Made by a program: the position numbers and the translations under genes. A model generated the notes under the pieces. It was given only the letters and a program-made list of their open reading frames with translations. It made no database searches and had not been told where the DNA came from. This document shows, piece after piece, positions 10,761 through 22,562 of a stretch of 64,000 nucleotides of DNA; the stretch's first letter is position 1; every line of letters starts with the position of its first letter. This DNA comes from Utricularia gibba (taxonomy: Eukaryota; Streptophyta; Magnoliopsida; Lamiales; Lentibulariaceae), in NCBI GenBank assembly GCA_002189035.1, contig NEEC01000010.1:2232001-2296000 (forward strand). The letters run 5' to 3'.

Positions 10761-10845
10761 GCGCCATGGGCCTTTCTCATTCTTCTGTGGTGCACTGCAA
10801 ATGCAATCAAAAGTTCCCTGAATCTGTGTGAGCATGTGGAGAAAG

Positions 10846-12874
10846 ATGCCTGGCGAAGCAGGTCATGCGATTGGCATCGACCTTGGAACTACTTACTCCG
10901 TCGTCGGCGCTTGGCACCAGGGTGGCATCGAGATCATCGCCAATGATCACGGCAGCCGGACGACGCCGTCTGCTGTTGCTTTCACCCAAACTGAAAGGCT
11001 CATTGGTCAAGCTGCTCACAATCAGCTGTCTTCAAATCCAACCAACACCGTGTTTGGTGAGTAATACAGATGGTCTGAACTTGAATTCATCGAAAACCAT
11101 TTGATTCATTTCTCTACCCTGCAATCTCCTCTCACAAACAGATGTTAAGAGGCTGATTGGAAGGAAGTTCTCGGATGAGCTTGTTCAGAAAGATATCAAG
11201 CTATGGCCCTTCAAGGTCATCCGAGGAAGCAACGACAGGCCTATGATTGTTGTGAACTACAAGGGTGAGGAAAAGCTGTTTTCGGCGGAGGAGATATCTT
11301 CCATGGTGTTGACGAAGATGAAGGAGACAGCTGAAAAATATCTTGGGTCAGCTGTGAAACAGGCCGTGATCACTGTTCCGGCATACTTCAACGACTCTCA
11401 ACGCCGTGCAACCATAGATGCTGGTACTATTGCCGGCCTAAATGTCATGCGCATCATAAGTGAGCCAACAGCTGCTGCTTTTGCCTACGCCTTGAACCAA
11501 AATTCTGCCGAAGAAAGAAATATTCTGGTTTTTGATCTCGGTGGTGGCACTTTCGATGTCTCTATTCTTACCACCGATGGAGGGGGCACCTTTGAGGTTA
11601 AGGCTGTCGCCGGTGATACTCACCTTGGAGGTGAAGATTTTAACAACAGAATGGTTGACCATTTCGTGGCGGCGTTCATGAGAAATCACAAAAAAGATAT
11701 GAGCGGAGATTTCAGGTCTCTGAGGAAATTGAGGACCGCTTGTGAGAAAGCGAAGAGGGAGTTGTCATTCACAGCTGAAACCCACATGGAGATTGACAAT
11801 CTGTTCGAGGGTGTTGATTTCTACACACGGTTGACTCGTGCGAAGTTCGAGGAGCTAAACAAGGATTTGTTCAACAAGTGTGTGCAGATAGTGAAAGAGT
11901 GTTTGGAGGATGCGAAGATGGACAAGAAGAGTGTGGATGATGTGGTTCTAGTGGGAGGATCCACCAGGATCCCCAAAGTGAAGCAATTAATGGAGGAATT
12001 TTTCAATAGGAAAGAGCTCTGTAGTAAAGGCATTCACCCTGATGAAGCTGTTGCATATGGTGCTGCTGTTCAGGCTGCCATCTTGAGTGGCGAGGCTACT
12101 AAGAAGATTAAGGATATCGTACTTCTAGACGTCACTCCGCTTTCCCTTGGTGTGGACACCGTGGACTGTTACATGAGTGTGGTGATTCCAAGGAACACCA
12201 CTATTCCCACCAAGAAGGAGCGTGCATACTGTACAAGCAAAGATGACCAAACTACAGTCAACTTTTCGATCTATGAAGGTGAGCGCGCAAACACCAAACA
12301 CAACAACTTGCTGGGTGAATTCACGCTCTTTGGAATTCCTCCGGCTCCAAGTGAGAAAATAAAGTTTAAGGTCTGCTTTGAGATCGATTTTAATGGAATT
12401 CTCAAGGTATCTGCCGTGGAAACAACCACCGGCTTGAGGAATCAAATCACAATCACCAACGACAACGGAAGGCGCTCCGAGGCGGAGATCGAAAGGATGA
12501 TAGAAGAGGCCGAAAGGTTCAAGCTGGAAGATGAGGAGTTCCGGAAGAGGGCAACTGCGAAAAACGATTTGGAGACATACGCTTACAAACTAAGAGACGC
12601 TCTCCTGGAAAATGAGATAGTAGCCATGCTCCCCGCCGCCACTAGGAAGAAGATCGAGGATGCTGTTACCTCCACCATCAACTGGATCGACGACAACCAG
12701 CATGCTCGTACGCGACAGGAATTCGACTCCAAAAAGGCTGAGCTTAAGGAGCAGATTCTCAAAATATGCAGCCCCATCATGGCCGACAACAAAAGTCGCC
12801 TCAAATTGCTCGAACTCTTGAACCTCTTGATGAGGGGAGCAAGTGTGGCAGCTGCGGTCGCAGGATTTTTTTAG
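10846..12874 (+). CDS. HSP70 copy 2: intact EEVD-less HSP70 with a hydrophobic C-terminal tail
   Basis: Two exons, 10846-11056 and 11142-12874, total 1944 nt, 647 aa. The ATG at 10846 gives [20 protein letters not shown], close to the usual cytosolic HSP70 start; an ATG at 10834 would add four residues. ATPase landmarks: [38 protein letters not shown]. Then come the linker and beta domain ([30 protein letters not shown]) and the helical lid. There is no N-terminal targeting sequence, so a cytosolic or nuclear ATPase domain is expected. The last 25 residues ([13 protein letters not shown], then [12 protein letters not shown]) replace the Gly-rich tail and EEVD of cytosolic members. It should therefore not recruit EEVD-binding TPR cochaperones such as HOP or CHIP, and the tail might touch membranes (inference). 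About 11148-11535 is identical to copy 1. AATAAA lies near 12955. Confidence 0.9.
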
Positions 12875-13291
12875 GGCTTGCAGACTCTTTTTTTTACTGC
12901 ATCTTTTGGAAAAAAATTGTTTGCATGTGTTTATTTCTGTGTATATCTTTTTTCCTAATAAACATTAGAAGCGTGTAATGAACACGTGCCACATCAATTT
13001 TCGTGCATCTTTTGTATTTTGGGACTTGGGGGATTTGTGTAAAAATAAATAAAAAAAACAACGTAGTGCCAGGGAATAAATACAACAAGGGAAGGGCCAA
13101 TGGTCAATCCTGTTGTATATCAATGCTTGGCCAGACACCATCCATGAAGTTTCTTTGTATTTACTCGCTCATTCACATATGACAAGGTATAAACCATGAT
13201 CATAAAAACCAGCTTTATAAACACACAAACAGGTCATTTCCGAATATGGAGTTAGTGAAGCACCAGCAACGCTGCTTCTCTTTGCTGGTAA

Positions 13292-14657
13292 TTACAGGTA
13301 CCTGACCAGAAAATATATAACCGTGGCTAAAATGACAATACCGATGACTGAGAGGAGCAGGGATAAGCAGGAGCAGCCGCTCTTTGCTCGATTGTTTAAT
13401 ACTGCAAGCCTTTTCTGCACTCGCTGTTACAATGCCAGAAATAGTTGGGAAGAAGGGAGTCAGTTGGTCGAACAGAATGGAGATAAATTTATGAAACAAT
13501 GCATTTTGTAGTTAGAGACTTCTAGTCTAAGCATGAAGATATGTATGTTCTGAAACAGGAGATAAGTCGAACGACATGGAAAGGTTTGGCAGAAATGAAC
13601 GATGAGATTTAACTGCATGGATTCCCACACACCACCCTTGGTGTATGGTGCGAAAAAAATTGGGAACCCACTGCTTTGAGGCTGGAGTTGCACTTATACA
13701 CGAATGATAACTGGCACGTTAAAGCTTAGGATCATAGAAATTTCAAAAGGAGTTAATCTGCATACAAGTTCCAGCTTGGAAAAAGTTTTCGATCACGTGA
13801 ACACAAAAAGCGTTTTCTATAGGGAGAAAAGTAACCTGCAGTCTTGAGTCAGTGACATCAACATGTTCATCCAGATTTTCCTGCATCACACGATATATAA
13901 TTCATGGATACAACAAATTCAAAATTTCTAGGAAATATAAACATCAGAAAAGCATTCATACGATCAATCTGGTGTGTAGATCAAGCTCTTCATTCACGGC
14001 TAGAGCGATGTGTTTTGTGCTTATGACTGTCTCCTCTAATTTATCAAGATCCTCATCTTGTTCTGAAGAAACAACAATGAACTGTCAAGACGACAACAAA
14101 GGGCGGCAAAATGCAGAGGAGGTTGGAGATAAAACTAGCCTCTCATGATTTGCCTTTGGAGAACGACAATTCCCTGGTTGTCAAGATCCTGTGTTCTAGT
14201 AACAGCATCAATTGGTTTTACTTCTGGGCCAAGCAATCCATCTCGGTCTCCAAAACTGGACATGTTTAACATGGATGCCATCTGGTTTACCTTTGATCTC
14301 AAGTTATTCATCATGTCCTTGCGACGGTTCATTTCCCTCACCGTACTGTTAGTTAGAGCATTTACAGGTTATAAATTCAAATGAGAGAAGGTGCAACATT
14401 GTAGAGATAGATGACTTCCTCAAGAATCGGGATTCTTACATAGACTGCTTTCCTGGAAGCTTGGACAAGAGCACATCTAGGCCATCAAGCTTGGTTCCTA
14501 GTATAGTTATTTTCCTCCTCATTGCGGAAGAATGCCTCTGTGCTTCTGGGCCCATCACTTGCAACGTACTTTTATCACTTATCATACTGCTGATATCATC
14601 TGCAAGTTTGACTGCCTCATTGTACTCCCTCACCCATGAGTCGGACGAAGCTGCCAT
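13292..14657 (-). CDS. SYP51: SYP51/SYP52-type Qc-SNARE syntaxin
   Basis: Tail-anchored syntaxin of the SYP5 group, a Qc-SNARE of the trans-Golgi, prevacuolar compartment and vacuole. Exons on the minus strand: 14440-14657, 14140-14345, 13962-14062, 13836-13880, 13292-13423; total 702 nt, 233 aa, the usual family length. The N-terminal helical domain starts MAASSDSW, with RRKITILGTKLD. It continues EMNRRKDMMNNLRSK and the SNARE motif (QDEDLDKLEETVISTKHIAL, ELDLHTRLI, DVTDSRLQRVQKRLAVL). A CSC cysteine pair precedes a C-terminal membrane anchor. Odd points: the second intron begins with GC (AGAG/GCTAGT), and the residue at the zero-layer position (residue 171, codon at 13974-13976) reads His, where SYP5 proteins have Gln. 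SYP51 and SYP52 are not separable here. Confidence 0.93.
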
Positions 14658-15957
14658 TGTCTTGTAAAACATACAGCTTTTTAGTCAACGTAAATAACCA
14701 TGGTTCCCAAGAACGAGCATATATTCAATGCCTCGGCTGACTGACTGGAGCGCGACAAGAGGTAATTTTAAAATGTAGGCTTCACAACAATCAGAGAATT
14801 AGACTAATGTGATCTCAGACAAAATACGCTGGAAAAACATGAATGTAGTTTAACAAAGAATTTAACTTTGACACCTCAAAGCCACAGAAAATACCTATAA
14901 GTGAATATTACGCTTTCAAATTCCTTTATTTTTCTACTCAATCATCTGAAAAGTTTACGATCCAAGTGTCAAAATTGGAGCATCAATCAGGATATATCAA
15001 GATATGAAAATACAAGAACAAAAGCATCTAGATACCTCCCCGCAAATTTGAACAACGAGGACAGCTTAAATGCGAATGATCGTATGCTTTAACGAACCCT
15101 AAATTGGATTCTATCGAGCAATCCCCTCAAATAGGAAGCACAAAAGTCGTCTTTACGGACGCGCTCCTAAAGATCTGTTGAAGAATCCATCGACGACCAG
15201 GGCAAGACGTACCGCGGCGAAAAGTCGCCGCTGAAATCTAATCACGACGGACGGCGAAGAGTCGTCCTAGTCCAGAGAGTCCCTTTAATTAATTAATTAA
15301 CCTGTAAGAGCAGTAACCAATTTCAGTAACGAAACTATCTTTTATAGCATTCTTATATATGAATTTTTCGAAAAAATATATATATTAAAAAACACCTCAT
15401 CATGAATTTTTATTCTGCTCAAAATCGAGTCAATTTTAAAATAAATTCATCCCTTCTACAGTCATACACTTTTTGGCAATAATCAGATGTGTATGATTAA
15501 TGGGCTTATTTGAGGCCCATCTTTTACATTTTTTGGGCCGATGCTTTGAATTTTAACTGGTAAGCTTGATGGGCTTTATTTGGGCTAGCTTTTGCATTGT
15601 GGGGGTTCTGGGTAGATGACTCTGTGCACTTGCAGGGAACCAGACGGAGAATAATCGGTTCTTGCTTACCGGGTAGTGGACTTTGCTTCACGGCTGCGTG
15701 TCCTCGACGGCGGCAAGCACAGGTACGGTGTTTGCGTTCACGCGCGAGTTTTCTTAGTGCTTGGTGTTAATCTCCATGAATTTTGGAAGTTGGCTCGGAG
15801 TTCTCTGTGAATTTTTCATTTCTAGTGAGAGAGAGATGCTTGATTTGGTTGTTGAGAATCAGCGAAAACGTTATTTTTTATCCATTTGAATGCTGAATTT
15901 CTGGAACTAAGAGAATGATTTTTATGGGTTTTCGCTTTTGTTGTTCTTGGTAGAAAA
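14658..15957. other. Divergent promoter region of SYP5 and PRP4
   Basis: The two genes are head to head. About 15060-15290 probably holds the SYP5 5' untranslated region. AT-rich DNA with TTAATTAATTAA follows near 15290. About 15650-15725 is probably the PRP4 leader, with a likely 5'-UTR intron from the CACAG/GTACGG site near 15722 to TTGGTAG just before the ATG at 15958. No other gene is supported. Confidence 0.45.
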
Positions 15958-18095
15958 ATGGGCGTCGATGAGGAAACTCCCGTCGCTAGCTCAGCCGCGC
16001 AGACCTCTGTAACCGTTGATGATGACGCTACTGAAATTGATGCAGTCTCAGCGCCCAGTAGTGATGTTGTCGCTTCTTTTGCTCCAACGCCTGCCGTACC
16101 TCCTCCCATTGCTCCCATACCAGGTGTTCCCCCTCCTGTCCCAAGGCCTTTGGCACCATTGCCTCTTCGGAACCCGGTGGTCAATTCTCCTCTTGTTCGG
16201 AATGGGATATTCGAAGTAGTGACTTCAATTCTGAGCATGAAGAGTCGGTGCCAAGCCGTGCTTCTAAAGGGTCGACGCAGGAATATCATATCTCTGAAGA
16301 GAGCAAACAGGCTAGAGAGAGGAATGAGAAAGCTGTGCAGGAGCTTATGATGAAGCGCCGTGCAGCAGCTTTGGCTGTTCCTACCAATGATAGTGCAGTC
16401 TGTGCTAGGCTTCGGCGTCTTGGTGAACCTATCACTCTCTTTGGGGAGAGGGAGATGGAGAGACGTGATCGGTTGCGGGCCCTTATGGCAAAGCTCGATT
16501 CTGAAGGGCAGCTTGAAAAGCTTATGAAGGCACATGAGGATGAAGAAACGACAGCTTCCGCTTTATCTGAAGAACCTGAAGAACATATACAATACCCCTT
16601 TTACACTGAAGGTTCACAAGCACTACTAGAGGCTCGTAGAGAAATTGCAAAGTATTCGCTTGTAAAGGCTGCAAAGCGCCTTAATCGTGCGAGGCGTAGA
16701 GTAGATGATCCTGATGAGGATTTAGATGCAGAGATAGACTGGGCTCTGAAACATGCTTCAACGCTTGCCCTGGAATGCAGTGAGATCGGTGACGATCGGC
16801 CCCTCTCTGGATGTTCAGTTTCACATGATGGAAAGACTCTTGCAACCTGGTATTTTTTTAGTTTTTTGTTAAAATTGGCAGATACCTTTTTATAGATGTG
16901 ATTGTATGTGTCCACTAACTTGAGATGCAATGTTTTAGCTGTGTTATGTTTTCATATTTGCTGTATGTAACGAGCTATTCTCATTAGCTGATGGGATTCA
17001 TCATCCCCTTGTTTCTAGCTCTTTAACTGGGGTTGCAAAGCTGTGGAGCATGCCTGGGGTAAAGCTAGTTTCTGAGTTGAAGGGGCATACTGAACGAGCT
17101 ACTGATGTTGCATTTTCTCCACTGGGAACCCAACTGGCGACTGCTTCTGCTGATAGAAGTGCAAAACTGTGGAGTACCCAGGGATCAGCTTTGAGAACAT
17201 TTCAGGGGCATCTGGATCGCTTGGCTCGTATTGCATTTCATCCTACAGGGAAATATTTAGGCACAGCAAGCTTTGACAGAACATGGAGATTATGGGATGT
17301 AGAAACAGGTGACGAGTTGCTTCTCCAGGAAGGTCATAGTAGAAGTGTCTATGGAATATGCTTTCATCAGGATGGCTCCTTAGCTGCATCTTGTGGGCTT
17401 GACGCTCTCGCTCGTGTCTGGGATCTGAGATCCGGCAGAAGTATTCTTGTTCTGGAAGGCCATGTCAAGCCTGTAAAATCCCTTTTCTTTAGTTGCTTCT
17501 GTTCTCCACACTCTAGTAGGAAATGCTTACATCTCCCTTTGCTCTCAGGTCCTTGGTCTCGACTTTTCTCCAAACGGTTATCATCTAGCTACCGGTGGCG
17601 AAGATAATTCCTGCAGAATATGGGACTTGAGGAAGAGAAAATGCCTCTCCATAATACCTGCTCATTCCAACCTCATCTCTCAGGTCAAATACGAACCTCA
17701 GGAAGGGTACTTTCTCATTACATCTTCATACGACATGACGGTTAAGGTGTGCATTTATAGCTTTTTTGCCGCAACATCCATTTGGCGATGCTCTTGCCAA
17801 CATGCTGCTCTTTTCATATCCAGATCTGGTCTTCAAGAGATTTCAAGCCTGTGAGGACACTCTCCGGTCATGAGGCCAAAGTTACATCCATAGATGCAAT
17901 GGGAGGTGCGCTCTAATCTCCCAAGGATTCCCAAACTCATCCTCTTAAACTACTGCTGGTTGAAAACTTGTTCATATGCTGATTCTGTATGTTTCCACAG
18001 ATGGGCAATTCATTGCATCCGTCTCACATGATCGGACCATCAAGATCTGGACCAGCAGGCAATCTGAGAAGGAGCAGGAAATGGACGTAGATTAA
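15958..18095 (+). CDS. PRP4: U4/U6 snRNP protein PRP4 (WD40; one apparent 1-nt frame break)
   Basis: WD40 splicing factor of the U4/U6.U5 tri-snRNP, the orthologue of Arabidopsis LACHESIS. Exons: 15958-16849, 17019-17472, 17549-17746, 17824-17905, 18001-18095. The N-terminus is Pro-rich. The PRP4 motif follows (VPTNDSAVCARLRRLGEPIT, LFGEREMERRDRL), then a charged helical region (AKRLNRARRRVDDPDED). The C-terminal half has seven WD repeats (SADRSAKLW, ASFDRTWRLWD, LDALARVWDLRSG, ATGGEDNSCRIWDLR, SYDMTVKIW, VSHDRTIKIW) and ends in an acidic MDVD. The ATG frame and the PRP4-motif frame differ by one base: the GGG at 16204-16206 should be GGGG. Exons sum to 1721 nt, and 1722 gives 573 aa. The gene is essential in plants, so a sequence error is more likely than decay. 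Confidence 0.92.
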
Positions 18096-19080
18096 TGACC
18101 AGAGGAGTGTGTACTCAGCATTCTACACTTGTTTTTTGACTCTCGGAATGCAATGCATGTGCTAACTTGAGTGCTCCTGGAGGAGCAATTCAGCAGATTG
18201 GATTTAGAAGTGAGGCGAGGAGGAGCAGCAGCAGCTGAGACACTGGACTTCTAAAGAAAGTTGTTTACTAACCAGTCTCTTTAGTACCATGTTTTGCATT
18301 ATTAATCAATTAATTAATGCAACTAATTATCTAATTTTTGAAATTGAAACTAACAGAGAATGGATGACATAAGTATGTGTTTGGTAGTAAATGATAATAA
18401 ATACCATGTTAAGATTTATAAAGAATTGATATTGAAATTTAATATTCTTAATTTTAGTGTATGTGAATTATCTCTTAGGTCTTATGGTGAAATTTATATA
18501 TTTCATGATTCATTTGCTATTTTATATTATAAAATAGTAGGGATATAATCATTTTTTATGAATAGATTATTTTTCATGATATTTATAATTTATCAATTAA
18601 ATATATTTTATGATATCTACATAAATATTGATTTGATTTATTTGTTAGTTCAATCAAGATTCACACCGTGAGAAACCATTTTTTTAAATTGTTACCATAT
18701 AAATACTATAAAATATATTGATTTAAATTTACTATATTTATGCAGGAGGTAGAAAAATATTTTATTTTGTTCCCATGGGGTGATATTTGATTTTATTCAA
18801 CTTTAGTAACTTGGATAAAAAATTTCCAAAGTTTTGAACAAAAATCTAAAGTGAATGCCTTTTTGGTAAATATCCGCACAGGTGTTGATTCCGGTTAGGC
18901 AAGGACAAGTCTTGATTTCGATTTCACTCCCTTCGGATCGAAATCATCCTCCGATCGATCCTTCCGCAACTTGGATCTTACAAGTGGTATTGTGCCAGCG
19001 CTTATTCAGTTCTTTTCTTGGGGAACTTTGACGATTTGTGTGGCGAATTACGATTTTTTAGGGGTAAATGTTGTGTGTTG
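18096..19080. other. Intergenic region between PRP4 and Elongin A
   Basis: PRP4 3' UTR to about 18290, then AT-rich DNA (about 18290-18860) without coding signal, then the leader of the Elongin A gene from about 18890. Confidence 0.55.
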
Positions 19081-20950
19081 ATGTTGGATTCTGATTTTTC
19101 GACAGCGGAAATGAATATGCAGAAATTGCCTTCGTTAGTCGACCTTTGTGTTCAGGTGGCGATAGATAATGTTAGGTTTCTTGGAGATGTTGGGGAAACT
19201 GAAAATCATCTCCTGGATCGCTTTCTGTCCCATTGTACACTCGATCAGTTGAGGCATATCGAGGACAGTACGAGGGTGAGGTTTTTGTTTCGAAATATCT
19301 GATTTTTGTTGGGTTCTTTTTCATTGTTGTGTCAGTAAGTGTGTTCCATTTTCAGGGTAGAGATCTTAGCCCTGTTACTGATAAGTTGTGGAAGAAATTT
19401 TACGAGTCACAGTTTGGAAAGGAGAGCATGAATGCTGTTGTTGGGAGAATGAAGCAGAAAAGAGTCAACATTAAATGGCGGAAATTGTACGAGGTACTTG
19501 TTCGTTTGTCAGTTTGCAAGTCAAGTTGTGAATGTTCCTTGGTAGTTCATGTTGGCTTCGCATTGCCCCAGGCAAAATTGGAGGAGAGGGAGAAGATGAC
19601 AGAAGATTCACTTGCTCGTTTAAAACAACATTATGAGCAAGAGCGTGCTAGTAAGTGTGATTCACTTGCTTCTTCTCTCTCAATTTCATCTTCGCATAAT
19701 TCTTGAAACAGTCGCTTATTAAGATAAAGGTTGTTCAAGACCTTTGCTCACTTTGTTTAGGTGGCCACCAATGACAAAGCATGAAGCAAAAGTTTTTAAG
19801 ACATTAGATAGGTTTTTTTAACGATGTATTGTTGCAGAGAAAATGAGTCGACAAGTTCAGGTTTGCAACAAAGTCCCTCCCAGTGGCTCTAAAAGATACT
19901 TTGGAGGTACCTATGTAACTTGGCTTGTTGAAGGGTCATTTTATGTCTTGAGTAAACGTATTGGATTGACTCAAATGTGATTTCAAATTATATAGGCAGC
20001 CCATATGATACCAAAAGTTCACTGATGAAGAAAGCAAGGCGAGAATTTGTCAACTGGTAAGATCTAGAAGCTATTTACCTTTCTTTTGATGTTTCTCTAC
20101 GTTGATGTTTAATCTTGAAATTTCACCTTTTAAAACTACATGTCCGTGCATTGAATGCTGGTGCACTGATCAGACATAAGAAGGGTTGGTATAAAAAATG
20201 CGAGCGTGTTTGAGTACTGTTGTGGTGGATGCTTTGCCTTCTACCAGAAGACACCTTAACTAACATAGTGAAAGTGGTGTCAAAACCAATAAAAGTCTGC
20301 GTATGTTCTTATTGGTTGTTGCAACCAACTGATGGTTTCTCTTCCCAGACATGGGGAAGGATCCACAGAGAACAATTCATCACTTGACTTTCCGGTGCCC
20401 CACCTGCCATCAGAGTTTTTTTCCTTGGGAAATGGACCATTCTCCATAAGTTTATCACTTAATTTGATGACATCGCCTGCTTTTTCTTATGATGTTTGTT
20501 TTTGTTGGAATAAGTAATTTCTTGCACGTGTGGATGCGATACTGTTGATTGATCGGTCATGATGTTATTCACTTCTCATCTTGAAAACTGTGCATGCATT
20601 CATTGGTTTTTCTTTTTTGTTTGTGATACTTATTGCATCCCTGAGAAACTCTTATAAATGATAATCAACAGGGTTTGCGTATCTCTGACTCCTTACCCCT
20701 TTGGAACTGGTTTTTTACAGCCGTGAGGTGAAAAATCTCGCCAGTCTGAAGAAGAATCCGGTGGTCAGGAACAGCAGCAGGTACTAGCCATCCTCAATTC
20801 AAGTACAGTCACCCATATGATTTTATTCTTGGTTAACGCATTCTTACGCTGCCCTTTTCCTTCAAAAGTGTGAAGCCGCCTCCCCCTCCGTCTTCATCAT
20901 CATCATCGTCATTCAAGTATATCAAGCCGCCCCAGAGAAGATTCCACTGA
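19081..20950 (+). CDS. Elongin A-like transcription elongation factor subunit
   Basis: Small plant protein of the Elongin-A (transcription factor SIII subunit A) family, a nuclear partner of Elongin C that relieves RNA polymerase II pausing and can bring in Cullin ubiquitin ligases. Exons: 19081-19275, 19356-19493, 19572-19650, 19838-19906, 19996-20056, 20721-20780, 20869-20950; total 684 nt, 227 aa. Domain: LPSLVDLCVQVAIDNVRFLG, HLLDRFLSHCTLDQLRHIED, then LSPVTDKLWKKFYESQFG. A coiled basic region (AKLEEREKMTEDSLARLKQH) follows. The C-terminus has KVPPSGSKRYFGG and a Pro/Ser-rich basic tail. The BC-box-like part is the first helix block. The ATG at 19081 is the first in frame; one at 19111 (MNMQKLPSL) would remove ten residues and fits the family equally well. 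All introns are GT-AG. Confidence 0.88.
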
Positions 20951-22480
20951 CGCTCAGCCCTATTTCTCTCTCTGTATCGGTGCTTATACCATGGATGATT
21001 CAAACACAAGGAACACACTGTGTATACACATACCAGGTGCAAAGCAACCGGTTCAGATGCATGAAAAGCAATTAAGCAGTTGTGGGGTTTCGTTTCCATC
21101 CCTAATGGGACACAAACATTGTCCAAGCCGTGCAACTGAATCTTCTCCCGGGTTTCTTTTGGTCCCAGAGTTGGAATCACGACCATCATGCATCAAATCT
21201 CCTTCCTCGTCCTCGCGAAGGCGCGAGCATTGCTTCATCTCGATCGATCATATGCTGCCTGCTCCATGTCTTAGGAATAGGTGCATTCCATGGCCTACGT
21301 CTCTCGTAAACCGTTTCAGATTTGTTTCACAAATAAATAACAGCTAGTGGTTTTGTAATATGTATATAATCTTAATTTTGTATTAGCCAATCATTGACCA
21401 ATTCAGCCATTTTAGTGGGCCCGTTCAATAATTGCATTTTCCGTGTAGGGTTTGAAGTGATGACGGGGTGGGGTGCGATTAGGGATGTGGATGGATAAGA
21501 TATTATTATTATGATTGAAATCGATAAATTGGAACTGATAATAAATGATTTGGATTCGAATTTAAATTTTTATGAATTGTTTATTTAAAATTGAATTGAT
21601 TATTTTTTTATAAAATTGATTATATTATATATTATATGTTTAAAATAAATACATAGATTATTTAAAGTTAATAATATAAATTTATCATTTATATCTCAAC
21701 AAAAATAAAATACAATTGAAATTTTAGATCATTAATATTTAAAATATAAATATAAATAAAAAAATTTATAAATGGTTACTATTTAAAACCGAAATCAATT
21801 AATAAACGAAAGTAATCATGTGGATAAAAACTGAATAATTCAATATTTAAATGTGTTTGGTTTCAGTTCTTGTTGGTACCGGATCGAACCCAATCTACGA
21901 CCATTTCTTAATGCAACGCTTGAAATTTAAGAAAATTTTTAATTGGGTTCAAAATAGAAATTTGAGGAAATTTCAAGAATATTTTATTTTGAAATAAGAG
22001 ACCAAAACTCGAAATTTAAACATATGACTGTATAGGATAGAGTTTTCAGAGTACTAATTTGTGCTCTTTCACGTCATTGATTCTTACTCTTTGTAAAAAT
22101 TACAAAAACAATCTTCAATGTTTACAAATTGGATATAATTAGTTTTCATTGTTTCAAAATATTGGTAAAATTAATCACTATTGTTTAAAAAAATTGATGC
22201 TCAATAACTTAATACCAATTATTTACATAAATATTTGATATAAATAACCATTATTATAAAAATGATTGACATCAGTAATATTCAATTATTTAAAATTTGT
22301 TAAAATTCATCTTTAATTAAATTTGTTTAGTTTTTGAATAGCATAAATTAATTATTTCCGATGTTCAAATAGCAAAAGAACGCGGAGTCAGAGACCATGG
22401 GACCAAACTTACAAATTACGAATGAGTCTCAGACAGGTTTCCCCATGAAAACTAGACAAGGGAGCGAACTCTTGATGCGT
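20951..22480. other. Intergenic region upstream of receptor kinase 1
   Basis: Elongin A 3' UTR, then from about 21340 AT-rich DNA. About 21476-21900 starts with TTAGGGATGTGGATGG and ends with GGTACCGGATCGAACCC. That is a composition seen in decayed hAT-type MITEs, but I find no clear inverted ends. No gene is seen. Confidence 0.45.
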
Positions 22481-22486
22481 CCAGTC

Positions 22487-22495
22487 CATATATAG
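22487..22495 (+). promoter_or_regulatory. TATA box of receptor kinase 1
   Basis: CATATATAG lies 76 bp before the ATG at 22563, suiting a short leader starting near 22520. Confidence 0.5.
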
Positions 22496-22562
22496 TCAGT
22501 CTCCTCTTCGCTCCTCACCAAGTGAACCAGCTTTCGTGGGTTAAGGGGAAAACACAAGAAGA

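Noticed and set aside
15822..16535. 237-codon minus-strand frame across the PRP4 start
   Set aside because: It lies antisense to conserved PRP4 exons and the 5' UTR intron and has low-complexity Gly/Ala-rich sequence.
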